Of a stretch of 64,000 nucleotides of DNA, positions 1-9,088 are shown in pieces. The DNA comes from an uncultured Acidovorax sp. GTDB taxonomy: Bacteria; Pseudomonadota; Gammaproteobacteria; Burkholderiales; Burkholderiaceae_C. The notes beneath the pieces were generated by a model. That model saw only the letters and a program-made list of their open reading frames with translations, did not search any database and was not told the DNA's origin. Location of the stretch: positions 124,001 through 188,000 of the forward strand of contig CAJYHL010000010.1 of the NCBI GenBank assembly GCA_913774625.1. Direction: 5' to 3'. Position numbers and translations under genes: made by a program. How positions within the stretch are numbered: position 1 is the first letter of the stretch; every line of letters starts with the position of its first letter.

Positions 1-1
1 G

Positions 2-391
2 CAGGCCGAGCACAGCTACCTGGCCAAGTACGAAGAGCTGCGCGCCCGCAACCCCTGGCGCCCCCAGCTCACTGCCGCGCAGATCGCCGAGGTGGCGCCC
101 GCCGTCCACCCGGTGGTGCGCACCCACCCCGAGACGGGCCGCCGCGCGCTTTTCGTCAACGAGCACTTCACCACGCGCATCGTCGGCTGGCCCGAGGACG
201 AGAGCCGCGACCTGCTGGCCCAGCTGTTCGCCGCCGCCGTGAAGCCGGAATTCGTCTATCGCCACCAGTGGCAGCCGCACGACCTGGTGTTCTGGGACAA
301 CCGCTCGGTCCAGCACCTGGCCGCCGGCACGCCCGACAGCGAGCGCCGCAAGCTTTTCCGCACCACGGTCGAGGGCGATCTACCCTTGTGA
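2..391 (+). CDS. TauD/TfdA-family dioxygenase, C-terminal part (5' cut by window edge)
   Basis: Fe(II)/2-oxoglutarate-dependent dioxygenase of the taurine dioxygenase family; members oxidise sulfonates or related organics in the cytoplasm. The frame is open from base 2, so the gene starts before the window; the ATG-like start in the ORF track is only an internal GTG. Seen: HPVVRTHPETGRRALFVN, typical of the family core, then WDNRSVQHLA, which carries the last iron-ligand histidine, and RRKLFRTTV with the 2-oxoglutarate-binding arginine region. The first HxD iron-ligand pair lies outside the window. It stands just upstream of a sulfonate-type ABC importer in the same direction, which supports a role in organosulfur use. 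Exact substrate unknown. Confidence 0.88.
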   Translation, partial: QAEHSYLAKYEELRARNPWRPQLTAAQIAEVAPAVHPVVRTHPETGRRALFVNEHFTTRIVGWPEDESRDLLAQLFAAAVKPEFVYRHQWQPHDLVFWDNRSVQHLAAGTPDSERRKLFRTTVEGDLPL

Positions 392-511
392 CCCACGCTG
401 GCTGAGCGGCCCCTGCGGCCCACTCACTCTCACTTTCCGATAGCTGCAGGCACCCGTCTTGCGGGCGCCCGGGCTGTGTTGTCCTCGAAGAAACTAAAAA
501 GGTCGTCGTCC

Positions 512-1564
512 ATGCACCATCGCTCATCCACACCCGCCTGGCAGGGCCTCACCCGCCGCGCCGCCACCTTCGCCACGGTGGCTGGCCTGCTGGCCGCGGG
601 CCTGATCGCTCCCGGCATGGCCAGGGCCGAAGAGGGCAAGCTGCGCATCGCCCAGCAGTTCGGCATCGTCTATCTGCTGCTCAACGTGGCGCAGGAGCAG
701 AAGCTGATCGAAAAGCACGGCAAGGCGGCGGGCGTGGACATCCAGGTCGAATTCCTGCAGCTTTCCGGCGGCTCGGCCGTGAACGAGGCGCTGCTGTCGG
801 GCAGCATCGACATCGCAGGCGCCGGCGTGGGACCGCTCTTCACGCTGTGGGACCGCACGCGGGGCCGCCAGAACGTCAAGGGCGTGGCCTCGCTGGGCAA
901 CTTCCCCTACTACCTGGTCAGCAACAACCCCCAGGTCAAGACCATCGCCGACTTCACCGACAAGGACCGCATCGCGCTGCCGGCCGTGGGCGTGTCGGTG
1001 CAGTCGCGCGTGCTGCAGTTCGCATCGGCCAAGCTCTGGGGCGACAAGGAATTCAACCGCCTCGACAGGCTGCAGGTGGCGGTGCCGCACCCCGACGCGG
1101 CGGCGGCCATCATCAAGGGCGGCACCGAGATCACCGCCCACTTCGGCAACCCGCCGTTCCAGGAGCAGGAGCTGGCGGGCAACCCGAAGGCCCATATCGT
1201 GCTCAATTCCTACGACGTGCTGGGCGGGCCGTCCTCGGCCACGGTGCTCTACGCCACCGAGAAATTCCGCAAGGAGAGCCCCAGGACCTACAAGGCCTTC
1301 ATCGAAGGCCTGAACGAGGCCGCGCAGTTCGTCGCCGCGAACCCCGAGAAGGCGGCCGACATCTACCTGAAGGTGACCGGCGCCAAGACCGACCGGGCCC
1401 TGCTGCTCAAGATCATCAAGAACCCCGAAGTGCAGTTCAAGGTGCAGCCCGAGAACACCCTGGGCCTGGGCCAGTTCCTGCAGCGCGTGGGCGCCATCAA
1501 GAACAAGCCCGAAGCGCTCAAGGACTATTTCTTCGACGACGCGCTGACCGCTCGCGGCAGCTGA
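512..1564 (+). CDS. ABC transporter periplasmic substrate-binding protein (SsuA/TauA/NMT1-like)
   Basis: Periplasmic binding component of a taurine/sulfonate/nitrate-type importer, about 350 aa. I chose the ATG at 512, not the upstream GTG: it is preceded by a purine-rich stretch (aaaaagg) and gives a normal signal peptide (basic LTRRAA, hydrophobic core, cleavage near ARA/EEG). The TRRAAT stretch is weakly Tat-like. The mature protein begins [20 protein letters not shown] and contains [20 protein letters not shown], typical of NMT1/SsuA-like binding proteins. It is the first gene of an operon with the ATPase and permease genes. The ligand cannot be read from sequence; the dioxygenase neighbour suggests a sulfonate, by inference. 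Confidence 0.9.
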   Translation: MHHRSSTPAWQGLTRRAATFATVAGLLAAGLIAPGMARAEEGKLRIAQQFGIVYLLLNVAQEQKLIEKHGKAAGVDIQVEFLQLSGGSAVNEALLSGSIDIAGAGVGPLFTLWDRTRGRQNVKGVASLGNFPYYLVSNNPQVKTIADFTDKDRIALPAVGVSVQSRVLQFASAKLWGDKEFNRLDRLQVAVPHPDAAAAIIKGGTEITAHFGNPPFQEQELAGNPKAHIVLNSYDVLGGPSSATVLYATEKFRKESPRTYKAFIEGLNEAAQFVAANPEKAADIYLKVTGAKTDRALLLKIIKNPEVQFKVQPENTLGLGQFLQRVGAIKNKPEALKDYFFDDALTARGS

Positions 1565-1607
1565 AGCCGGTGGGCGCGGGAAGGATGAAAGGAAAAGGGT
1601 GCGAGCG

Positions 1608-2630
1608 ATGCTGAGCATGCAACAACGCCTGGGACCGATGGCCGCTGCGCTGCTGGAGCGCGTGCGGGAAGAGATGGGCCCTTACGCCGACGGCGCTCCG
1701 GAGGGACCTGCGCCGCTGGCGCTGTCTTCTGCGGCGCAGGTATCCCGCCCGCAGGGCGATGCGGAAGCCGGCACGCAGGCCGGGTCGCCCCTGCTGCGCG
1801 TCGAGGGCGTCAGCATCGACTACCGCACGCCGCAGCGCGCCGTGCGGGCCACGCATCGCGTAGGCTTCGACGTGCATGCGGCCGACCGCCTGGTGCTGCT
1901 GGGCGCTTCGGGCTGCGGCAAATCGACCCTGCTCAAATCCATCGCCGGCTTCATCCCGCCCAGCGAAGGGCGCATCCTGCTGGACGGCAAGGCGGTGACG
2001 CGGCCCGGCCCCGACCGCGTGGTCGTGTTCCAGGAATTCGACCAGCTGCCGCCCTGGAAGACCGTGCGCGAGAACGTCATGTTCCCGCTGCTCGCATCGC
2101 GCCGCGTGGGCCGGGCCGAGGCCGCCGAGCGCGCCGCGCTCTATCTGGACAAGGTCGGCCTCGCGCCCTTCGCCGACGTGCATCCGCACCAGCTCTCGGG
2201 CGGCATGAAGCAGCGCGTGGCCATCGCCCGGGCTCTCGCCATGCAGCCGCGCGTGCTGCTGATGGACGAGCCCTTCGCCGCGCTGGACGCGCTCACCCGC
2301 CGCCGCATGCAGGAAGAGCTGCTGGCGCTGTGGGAGGAGTTCCGCTTCACGCTGATCTTCGTCACGCACTCCATCGAAGAGGCGCTGGTCGTGGGCAACC
2401 GCGTGGCCATCCTCTCGCCCCATCCGGGCCGGCTGCGCGCCGAGATCAACAGCCACCAGTTCGGCCTGCACAGCCTGGGCGGCGCCGAATTCCAGGCCAC
2501 CGCCCAGCGCATCCACCGCCTGCTGTTCGACGAGCCCGCTGCCGGCGCGCCCGGCTCCGCCGCTGCCGACGCGGCCCTGCTGGCGCAGCGCGCCGCCGGC
2601 CCACTCCTGCCTTTCCGCATCGCCATATGA
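1608..2630 (+). CDS. ABC transporter ATP-binding protein (SsuB/TauB-like)
   Basis: ATPase subunit that would power the nitrate/sulfonate/taurine-family importer at the inner face of the membrane. Visible motifs: Walker [11 protein letters not shown]-loop in [16 protein letters not shown], signature [16 protein letters not shown], Walker [15 protein letters not shown] and the H-loop in [10 protein letters not shown]. About 340 aa, longer than the usual 250-270, because of an N-terminal leader of roughly 60 poorly conserved residues and an Ala-rich tail. The ATG at 1608 was preferred to the GTG nine bases upstream because aaggaaaaggg lies at a better distance. Its stop overlaps the permease start as ATGA, so the two are translationally coupled. 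Confidence 0.92.
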   Translation: MLSMQQRLGPMAAALLERVREEMGPYADGAPEGPAPLALSSAAQVSRPQGDAEAGTQAGSPLLRVEGVSIDYRTPQRAVRATHRVGFDVHAADRLVLLGASGCGKSTLLKSIAGFIPPSEGRILLDGKAVTRPGPDRVVVFQEFDQLPPWKTVRENVMFPLLASRRVGRAEAAERAALYLDKVGLAPFADVHPHQLSGGMKQRVAIARALAMQPRVLLMDEPFAALDALTRRRMQEELLALWEEFRFTLIFVTHSIEEALVVGNRVAILSPHPGRLRAEINSHQFGLHSLGGAEFQATAQRIHRLLFDEPAAGAPGSAAADAALLAQRAAGPLLPFRIAI

Positions 2631-3568
2631 CTGCCGCCGCCAACGTCCCCCGCTCCTCCTCCACCTCCGCATTCGCCTTCGCCGGCGCCGCAGCGGCGGC
2701 AGCGCCGCGCACGCCCCCGATCCGGCCCGAGGTGGAGCACGCCCTGCCGCCCCTGGAAGGCATCGCCCCCGAACGCCCGCTGCCCTGGGCCGCGCGCCTG
2801 GCGCAGCACGAGGCGCTGCGGCGCCTGGCCATCCTGGCAGTGCTGGCCGTGCTGTGGGAGGCCGTGGCGCGCTGGCAGAACAACGACCTGCTGCTGCCCA
2901 CCTTCCTGCAGACCGCGCGGGCCCTGTGGGAGGGCCTGGCCAGCGGCGAGCTGGTCGCCAAGACCGCCATCTCGCTCACGGTGCTGCTCAAGGGCTATTT
3001 CGCCGGCATCGCGGGCGCCTTCCTGCTGACCACGCTGGCCGTGTCCACCCGGTTCGGGCGTGATCTGCTGTCCACCCTCACCGCCATGTTCAACCCGCTG
3101 CCCGCCATCGCCCTGCTGCCGCTGGCGCTGCTGTGGTTCGGGCTGGGGCAGGGCAGCCTGGTCTTCGTGCTGGTGCATTCGGTGCTGTGGCCGCTGGCGC
3201 TCAACACGTATGCCGGCTTCCAGGCCGTGCCCGAGACGCTGCGCCTGGCCGGACGCAACTACGGCCTCACGGGCATCCGCTACGTGCTGCAGATCCTGGT
3301 GCCGGCCGCGCTGCCCGCCATCCTGTCGGGCCTGAAGATCGGCTGGGCCTTCGCCTAGCGCACGCTGATCGCGGCCGAACTGGTCTTCGGCGCCTCGTCC
3401 GGACAGGGCGGCCTGGGCTGGTACATCTTCCAGAACCGCAACGAGCTCTACACCGACAAGGTCTTCGCCGGCCTGGCGCTGGTCATCCTCATCGGCCTGC
3501 TGGTGGAAAGCCTGGGCTTCCACACGCTGGAGCGGCTGACGGTGCGGCGCTGGGGCGTGCAGCGCTGA
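2627..3568 (+). pseudogene. ABC transporter permease (SsuC/TauC-like) interrupted by in-frame TAG
   Basis: Inner-membrane permease of the same importer. The frame runs from the ATG overlapping the ATPase stop, through a hydrophobic core and the EAA-type coupling loop (GRNYGLTGIRYVLQ...LP), then meets TAG right after GLKIGWAFA. The same frame continues without a break as RTLIAAELVFGASSGQGGLG to a TGA, giving about 313 residues with the expected family C-terminus. The family normally has Trp at the stop position (FAWRTLIAAE), so a single TGG-to-TAG change explains it. The product would lose its last ~70 residues and final membrane segment. It could be a real recent nonsense mutation, a sequencing error or a suppressed amber; if real, the importer is probably dead. 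Confidence 0.88.
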
Positions 3569-3589
3569 GCGCCGGCTGCTTCGAGGGCA

Positions 3590-4579
3590 TCAAGGCTGCG
3601 CCAGCAGCCGCTGTCCGGTGTGGTGGTCGGTGATCAGGGTGCTGATCCAGCCGCCGCGCACGGCTGCGCGGATCGCCTCGAACTTGCGCGGGCCGCCCGC
3701 CACGCCGATGCGGCGCCGCGTCTTCAGGATCTGCGCCGCGGAAATGCCGATGACCCGGTCGTCGAACGAGGTCCGTATCGGCCGGCCGTCCGCATCGAAG
3801 AAGCGCATGCAGACGTCGCCGACCGCGCCGGCCTGCTTGAGGTCGTGCAGGTCCTGCTCGCTGAATACGTTGCCGCTTTCACGCAGCATGCGCGACGGCG
3901 GGATGGCGCCTATGCCCATCAGCACGGCGGAGAGATGCTCGAAATGCCCGATCGCCTGCCGGCAGGTCGGGTCGGCCAGCAGCGCCTGCTTGGCCTCCAG
4001 GCTCTGCACCACGCCCGGCGCCAGCATGAAGACCGGCTCCGCGTGCGTGAGTTCGGCCAGATGTTCCGTGAGCCGGGTGGCGAAGCGCTGGGCGACCGGA
4101 ACGCCCACCCCGCCCAGTGCCTGCACGATGTGCTGCGTGGCGCCCGGGCCGGTGGGCCGCATGGCGTTGACGGCGGCCAGCAGCGTGGAGCTCCAGGAGG
4201 ACACCCCCACCGACTCCATGGCGGGCAGGGTCAGCTCCAGATAGCTGGCGACGGTGGAGCCCAGCGCGCGTGCGATGTCGTCGTCGTTCTGCTGCGCGGA
4301 CTCCTCCACGCTGACGAGGACCACCTCGTCCAGGCCGTAGCGGTCTTCCAGCCGGATCTCGTCGTCGGCGTGGATGCCTTCGGGCACATGGACCGTGATC
4401 TTGACGATGCCGAGCTGCTCCGCCTGCTTGAGCAGGCGCGATACCCGGGCCTGGGAGAGTCCGAGCTGCTCGGCGATGCGGGCCTGGCCGATGCCGCGCT
4501 CGTGGTACATGCGCGCGATGCGGGTTGTCAGCCGCAGCAGGCCGGGCGAAGCGGAACGGGCGGTGACCATGGATTTCAT
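3590..4579 (-). CDS. SorC/DeoR-family sugar-binding transcriptional regulator
   Basis: Transcription factor of about 329 aa: an N-terminal helix-turn-helix (IARMYHERGIGQARIAEQLGLSQARVSRLLKQA) followed by a sugar-phosphate-isomerase-like effector domain (GVSSWSSTL, then ALGGVGVP, VIGISAAQILKTRRRIGVAGG). Members such as EryD, SorC and DeoR sense a phosphorylated catabolic intermediate. I set the start at ATG 4579, preceded by an AAGG sequence; a GTG at 4654 overlapping the SDR stop (GTGA) would add 25 unconserved residues and cannot be excluded. It is the last gene of the sugar/polyol operon and is its probable local regulator; the likely target is the AT-rich region before the transketolase genes. 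Confidence 0.9.
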   Translation of the reverse strand: MKSMVTARSASPGLLRLTTRIARMYHERGIGQARIAEQLGLSQARVSRLLKQAEQLGIVKITVHVPEGIHADDEIRLEDRYGLDEVVLVSVEESAQQNDDDIARALGSTVASYLELTLPAMESVGVSSWSSTLLAAVNAMRPTGPGATQHIVQALGGVGVPVAQRFATRLTEHLAELTHAEPVFMLAPGVVQSLEAKQALLADPTCRQAIGHFEHLSAVLMGIGAIPPSRMLRESGNVFSEQDLHDLKQAGAVGDVCMRFFDADGRPIRTSFDDRVIGISAAQILKTRRRIGVAGGPRKFEAIRAAVRGGWISTLITDHHTGQRLLAQP

Positions 4580-4650
4580 TATCGCAGGCACCTTGCCGGC
4601 CTCCCGCCAGGCGGAGCGCACCGCCGCGCCTGCCGGGAGCGCCGCAGCCT

Positions 4651-5418
4651 TCACCAGCAGACGAACCCACCGTCCACGATCAGATCGACGCCGGTGCAGA
4701 ACGACGCGGCGCGGCTGGACAGGAAGACCGCCGGGCCCACCAGCTCATCGACGGTCGCCATGCGGCCCAGAGGCGTGTCGCGCTCGAAGATCTTGACCTG
4801 CTCGGCCACTTCCGGGCGCAGGTTCATCGGCGTGGCGGTGTAGCCGGGGCTGATGCTGTTCACCCGGATGCCGCGGTCCGCCCACTCCATGGCGAGGCTC
4901 TTGGACAGGTGCATGACCGCCGCCTTCGAGCTGTTGTAGTGCGCCTGCAGCAGCCCGCGGTTGACGATGCTGCCGGACATCGAGGCGATGTTGATGATCG
5001 CGCCCTTGCGGCGCGGCAGCATGACCCGGGCCTGGGCCTGGCAGCTCAGGAAGACGCCGTCGACGTTGACCGCATGCACCTTGCGCCACTGCGCGAACTC
5101 CATGTCCTCGGCCGGCGCGGCATTGGCGATGCCGGCGGCATTCACGCCGATGGTGAGCGCGCCCACGTCCTTCTCGGTGCGCTCGACCGCTCCGCGCAGG
5201 TCGTCCGCGCTGGTCACGTCGCCGGCCTGCGCCAGCGCGCGGCGACCCAGGGTGCGGATCTTCGCGACGGTTTCTTCCATGCCGGCTTCCTGCTGAGGCA
5301 GGTCGAAGCAGGCCACATCCGCGCCGGCCTGCGCCAGGCCGATGGCCAGCCGCTGGCCGATGCCGCTGCCGGCGCCGGTCACCAGCGCGACCTCTCCGCT
5401 CAAATCGAAAAGCTCCAT
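4651..5418 (-). CDS. SDR-family NAD(P)-dependent oxidoreductase (polyol/sugar dehydrogenase type)
   Basis: Classical short-chain dehydrogenase, 255 aa. It has the cofactor glycine motif TGAGSGIG, NAAG in NVNAAGIANA-like context (here GVNAAGIANA), the catalytic Ser in IINIASMSGSI, the YxxxK pair in AHYNSSKAAVMHLSKSLA, and the C-terminal VDGGF. AGGAG lies 7 bases before the ATG. It is close in style to polyol dehydrogenases such as D-arabitol/threitol-type enzymes, but the substrate cannot be fixed. In this operon there is no sugar isomerase, so this enzyme is the best candidate to turn an imported polyol into the ketose that the FGGY kinase then phosphorylates (inference). Confidence 0.9.
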   Translation of the reverse strand: MELFDLSGEVALVTGAGSGIGQRLAIGLAQAGADVACFDLPQQEAGMEETVAKIRTLGRRALAQAGDVTSADDLRGAVERTEKDVGALTIGVNAAGIANAAPAEDMEFAQWRKVHAVNVDGVFLSCQAQARVMLPRRKGAIINIASMSGSIVNRGLLQAHYNSSKAAVMHLSKSLAMEWADRGIRVNSISPGYTATPMNLRPEVAEQVKIFERDTPLGRMATVDELVGPAVFLSSRAASFCTGVDLIVDGGFVCW

Positions 5419-5495
5419 GTTTCGGACTCCTGTTGTTGGTATCTGTTGCGAAGGCGGTGAAAGCCGTGAAGGCGTTGGCGCCGCCCTTGGTTCGT

Positions 5496-7010
5496 TCAGG
5501 CCACGGCGAGCTCCATCACCCGCTGGCTGCTGGCTTCGGCGCGCGGCAGCACGCCCTGCACCCGTCCCCGGGCCAGCACCACGACGCGGTGCGCGAGCCC
5601 CAGGACCTCGTCCAGGTCCGAGCTGACGACGATGACGGCCATGCCCTCGCGCGCCAGCTGGGCGATCACCTCGTAGATCTGTGCCCGGGCGCCGACGTCC
5701 ACGCCGCGCGTCGGCTCGTCGAGGATGATGACGCGCGGCCCGCGCGCCACCCATTTGGCGATCACCACCTTCTGCTGGTTGCCCCCGGACAGCGCGCCGG
5801 CACGCTGCTGCGGCCCGCCCTTGATGCGCAGGCGCTCGATCAGCGCCTCGGCGTAGGCGAGGCCGGCCTTGGGCCAGAGCCAGCCGGAGGGCGCCACGTT
5901 GTCGAAGTTGCTGTAGGCGAGGTTTTCCCAGATCGAATGGTCCAGCACCACGCCCAGGGCCTTGCGGTCGTCGGGCACCATGACCACGCCCTGCCGGATC
6001 ATGTCTTTGGGGGCCGCCGGCCGCACGGCTTCTCCGAAGACGCGCAGCGTGCCGCTGGCGATCGGATCGACGCCGGCGATGGCGCGCATCGCCTCGGTCC
6101 GGCCCGCACCCGCGATGCCGGCGAAGCCCAGCACCTCGCCTGCGCGCACGGCGAAGCTCAGGTCGCTGAAGCTGCCGTCCGGCGCGCTCAGGGATTCGAC
6201 AGCCAGCGCCACCGGCGCGGTCTCCGGCGGCACCGGGATCTCGGGAAACAGGCGGTCCACGCTGCGGCCCACCATGTCGCGCACCAGCATCGCGGGCGGG
6301 ACCTGGGCGGTTGCGTGCGAGGCCACGTGCTCGCCGTCGCGCAGCACCACGACGCGGTCGCAGATGCGGGCGATCTCCGCCAGGCGGTGGCTCACGTAGA
6401 TGAAGGAGACGCCCTCGCGCTTGAGGCGGTGCACCTGCTCGAAGAGCCGGTCGGTCTCCTCGTCGCCCAGGGCCGCCGTCGGCTCGTCGAGGATCAGCAG
6501 CCGGGCTTCGAGCGTCAGCGCCTTGGCGATCTCCACCTGCTGCTGCGCCGCCACCCGCAGCGTGCCCACCTTGCGGGTGGCCGGAACGTCCAGCCCCAGC
6601 CGCTGCAGCTGCGCCTGGGCGCGCTGCACCATGGTGTCCATGTCGACGCGGCCGTGCTTCATGAGCAGGCGGCCGACGAAGATGTTCTCGGCGATGGTCA
6701 GTTCGGGCAGCAGCCGCATTTCCTGGTGGATCAGGCCGATGCCGGCACGCAGCGCATCGGCCGGGGATTGCGGCGCGTAGGGCCGGCCCTGCCAGGTCAT
6801 GCTCCCGCCCGGGTCGGGGCGCAGCAGCCCCGCGATCAGCGCGGACAGGGTCGATTTGCCGGCGCCGTTCTCGCCGAGCAGCGCCACGCATTCGCCGGGG
6901 CGCACGTCCAGGTCCACGCCCTTGAGCACGGTGACCGACCCGTAGGTCTTGGCGATGCGGCGAACGCAGAGGCCACCGTGGTCCGCTTGAATGTCTGCTG
7001 GGGGTTGCAT
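5496..7010 (-). CDS. Sugar ABC transporter ATP-binding protein (RbsA/XylG type, two ABC domains)
   Basis: 504-aa tandem ATPase of the ribose/xylose/galactose importer class. The first domain has Walker A LLGENGAGKSTLSALIAG, a degenerate signature (LRVAAQQQVEIAKAL) and Walker B LLILDEPTAAL; the second has a divergent P-loop (FAGIAGAGRTEAMRAIAG), signature LSGGNQQKVVIAKW and Walker B VIILDEPTRGVDVG. This lopsided pattern is normal for RbsA-like proteins. No strong Shine-Dalgarno sequence precedes the ATG. It works with the permease and binding protein encoded just upstream in the operon. Confidence 0.94.
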   Translation of the reverse strand: MQPPADIQADHGGLCVRRIAKTYGSVTVLKGVDLDVRPGECVALLGENGAGKSTLSALIAGLLRPDPGGSMTWQGRPYAPQSPADALRAGIGLIHQEMRLLPELTIAENIFVGRLLMKHGRVDMDTMVQRAQAQLQRLGLDVPATRKVGTLRVAAQQQVEIAKALTLEARLLILDEPTAALGDEETDRLFEQVHRLKREGVSFIYVSHRLAEIARICDRVVVLRDGEHVASHATAQVPPAMLVRDMVGRSVDRLFPEIPVPPETAPVALAVESLSAPDGSFSDLSFAVRAGEVLGFAGIAGAGRTEAMRAIAGVDPIASGTLRVFGEAVRPAAPKDMIRQGVVMVPDDRKALGVVLDHSIWENLAYSNFDNVAPSGWLWPKAGLAYAEALIERLRIKGGPQQRAGALSGGNQQKVVIAKWVARGPRVIILDEPTRGVDVGARAQIYEVIAQLAREGMAVIVVSSDLDEVLGLAHRVVVLARGRVQGVLPRAEASSQRVMELAVA

Positions 7011-7040
7011 GTTCGGGCAGGAAGAAGGAATCGAAGGACG

Positions 7041-7052
7041 CCGGCGCGCCGG
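7041..7052 (-). other. Perfect 12-bp GC palindrome between binding-protein and ATPase genes
   Basis: CCGGCGCGCCGG lies in the 82-bp spacer between the substrate-binding-protein stop and the ATPase start, with further GC-rich complementary sequence around it. In sugar ABC operons such a stem can protect the upstream message and give more binding protein than ATPase. That role is inference; there is no T-run, so it is not a classical terminator. Confidence 0.3.
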
Positions 7053-7092
7053 GCGCCGCCCCGCTGGGGCCGGTGCCCGGGCGTGCCGCGGG

Positions 7093-8031
7093 TCAGGGGT
7101 GCTGCTTGATGAACTGGTCCACGTTGGACTTCAGCGTCAGCTTCGCGTCCGTCGGCTGGTCCTTGGCCACCGGCTTGCCGGCGAGGATGCTGGTCACGGC
7201 ATCGACGGCCATCTTGCCCATGGTCCAGGTCTGCTGGGTCGCGGTGGCGTCCAGCGTGCCGTTCTTGACCGCGACCAGGGCGCCGGGGTCGCCGTCGAAG
7301 CCGACCACCCACACGCGCTGCGGCAGCTTGGCGAGCTTGACCGCCTGGGCTGCGCCCATGGCGATGCCGTCGGCCTGGCCGATGATGACGTTGATCGAGG
7401 GGTCGCGCTGCAGCATGTCCTGCGCGATGCGGTTGCCTTCGTCGGCCGACCAGCGCTCGGTCCACTGATGCTGGGAGATCTTCATGCCGCAGGAGGCCAG
7501 GCCTTCGGTGAAGCCCTTGGTGCGATCGACCTCGGGCGTGGTGCCCCGCTGGCCGTGGATCATCACCGCCTTGCCCTGGCCCTTGGTCTGCTCGCAGATC
7601 CACTTGCCGAGCTCGGTGGTCGCCGCCACCGACTGGCCGTATATGAAGGCGTCGCCCGGGTTGGTCGGCACGTTGCGGTCCACGTTGACGACCGGGATGT
7701 TGGCGGCGCGCGCGGCGCGCACCGGCACGGCCGCAGCCGTCGCGCCGGCGGGGATGTAGATCAGCGCGTCGATCTTCTGCGCGATCAGGTCCTGGATCTG
7801 GTTGACCTGGGTGGTGGCGTCGCCCTTGGCGTCCACGGTGACCACCTTGTAGCCCTGCTCCTTGCCGTGGGCTTCGACGCCCTGCTTGATCATGTTGAAG
7901 AAGTCGGCCTGCAGGTTGGCCACGGCCAGGCCGATGGTCTTGCCCTGGCCCGGGGCCTGCGCCTGGGCGGCGGCGCTGCAGAGGGCCAGGCCGGCGGCGG
8001 CGGCGAGGGCGAGGCGGCGGATTTTGAACAT
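7093..8031 (-). CDS. Sugar ABC transporter substrate-binding protein (RbsB-like)
   Basis: Periplasmic binding protein of about 312 aa in the ribose/ALS sugar-binding family (peripla_BP_4). Signal peptide MFKIRRLALAAAAGLALCSAAAQAQ, then KTIGLAVANLQADFFNMIKQG, the family's first strand and loop; later DALIYIPAGATAAAVPVR, PVVNVDRNVPTN and GFDGDPGALVAVKNGTLDAT match the ligand-cleft positions. AGGAG stands 8 bases before the ATG; the longer track ORF runs into the permease gene in another frame. The ligand is unknown: a pentose, branched sugar or polyol is likely from the context. Confidence 0.93.
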   Translation of the reverse strand: MFKIRRLALAAAAGLALCSAAAQAQAPGQGKTIGLAVANLQADFFNMIKQGVEAHGKEQGYKVVTVDAKGDATTQVNQIQDLIAQKIDALIYIPAGATAAAVPVRAARAANIPVVNVDRNVPTNPGDAFIYGQSVAATTELGKWICEQTKGQGKAVMIHGQRGTTPEVDRTKGFTEGLASCGMKISQHQWTERWSADEGNRIAQDMLQRDPSINVIIGQADGIAMGAAQAVKLAKLPQRVWVVGFDGDPGALVAVKNGTLDATATQQTWTMGKMAVDAVTSILAGKPVAKDQPTDAKLTLKSNVDQFIKQHP

Positions 8032-8075
8032 GTCTGTCTCCTGGTTGGATGGTGGGGTTTTGTTGGTTTCGTTGC

Positions 8076-9059
8076 TTATCGGAGCTTGCGCTTGTTGGCG
8101 TCGACCATCACGGCCAGCACGATGACGACGCCGATCACGATCTGCTGCACGAACGGCGAGGTCCCCACGAGGTTCAGGCCGTTGCGCAGCACACCGATCG
8201 TCAGCACGCCCATCAGCGTGCCGAAGATGCTTCCCACGCCGCCAGCCAGGCTGGCGCCGCCGATCACCACCGCGGCGATGGTGTCGAGCTCGTAGCCGAG
8301 GCCGCCGCTGGGCTGCGACGAATCCAGGCGGGTGGACATGACCACGCCCGCCAGTCCGGCCAGCAGGCCGCACATGGCGTACACCCCCAGGGTGATCCGC
8401 TTGACCGGCAGGCCGGCGAGCCGGGCCACTTCAGGGTTGCCGCCGATGGCGTAGAGCGCCCGCCCGCCTGCGCGGTACTTCATGTAGATCTGGCCCAGCA
8501 CGAACAGCACCAGGAAGAGCGCCACGGTCGCCGAGAGAAAGCCGAAGTAGCGGGTGATGGAGAGCCCGGAAAACCACTCCGGATAGCCCACGATCTGGCT
8601 GCCGTCGGTGATCAGGTTGGCCAGGCCCCGGGCGATGGACATGGTCGCCAGCGTGGCGATGAAGGGAGGCAGGTTGCTGCGCGTGATCAGCAGGCCGGAG
8701 AACGTGCCGCACAGCGCGCCGACCACCAGTGCGGCCACGATGGCCAGCGGCATCGGCACGCCCTGCACGTTGCTGGCCCAGCCCATCACCATCATGGACA
8801 CGGCGAGCACCGAGCCCACCGACAGGTCGATGCCGCCGATCACGATGACCGCCGTCATGCCCAGGGCCAGGATGCCCAGCACGGTGAGCTGGTCGATCAC
8901 GTTGAGCAGGTTGCGCGTGCTCAGGAAGACCTCGGAGCTCAGCGAGAACACGATGCACAGCACGATCAGGCTGAGCGCGGGGACATGGGCCGTCAGCCGT
9001 TCCGTCCATGCGGAGGCGGGCGATCCGGCCTTGGCCGGGGAATGGGGGGAAGTAGCCAA
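8076..9059 (-). CDS. Sugar ABC transporter permease (RbsC-like)
   Basis: Multi-spanning inner-membrane permease of the ribose/xylose class, 327 aa. The core GMTAVIVIGGIDLSVGSVLA and GRALYAIGGNPEVARLAGLPV are family hallmarks. No ATG fits: the best start is TTG, with AGGAG six bases upstream, giving MATSPHSPAK before the first membrane helix. The track ORF that continues far upstream is a frame shadow of the kinase gene. It sits between the kinase and binding-protein genes on the same strand. Confidence 0.92.
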   Translation of the reverse strand: MATSPHSPAKAGSPASAWTERLTAHVPALSLIVLCIVFSLSSEVFLSTRNLLNVIDQLTVLGILALGMTAVIVIGGIDLSVGSVLAVSMMVMGWASNVQGVPMPLAIVAALVVGALCGTFSGLLITRSNLPPFIATLATMSIARGLANLITDGSQIVGYPEWFSGLSITRYFGFLSATVALFLVLFVLGQIYMKYRAGGRALYAIGGNPEVARLAGLPVKRITLGVYAMCGLLAGLAGVVMSTRLDSSQPSGGLGYELDTIAAVVIGGASLAGGVGSIFGTLMGVLTIGVLRNGLNLVGTSPFVQQIVIGVVIVLAVMVDANKRKLR

Positions 9060-9088
9060 GAGTGACTCCTGTGTGCGAATGGATTGCG

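Noticed and set aside
524-1618. Long minus-strand ORF opposite the ABC binding-protein gene
   Set aside because: Antisense shadow in GC-rich DNA; translation is His/Ala/Gly-rich low complexity and the plus strand has clear family motifs.
4651-6891. 746-aa ORF as an ATPase-SDR fusion
   Set aside because: Only the last 255 residues are real SDR; the rest is a shadow frame of the RbsA-type gene.
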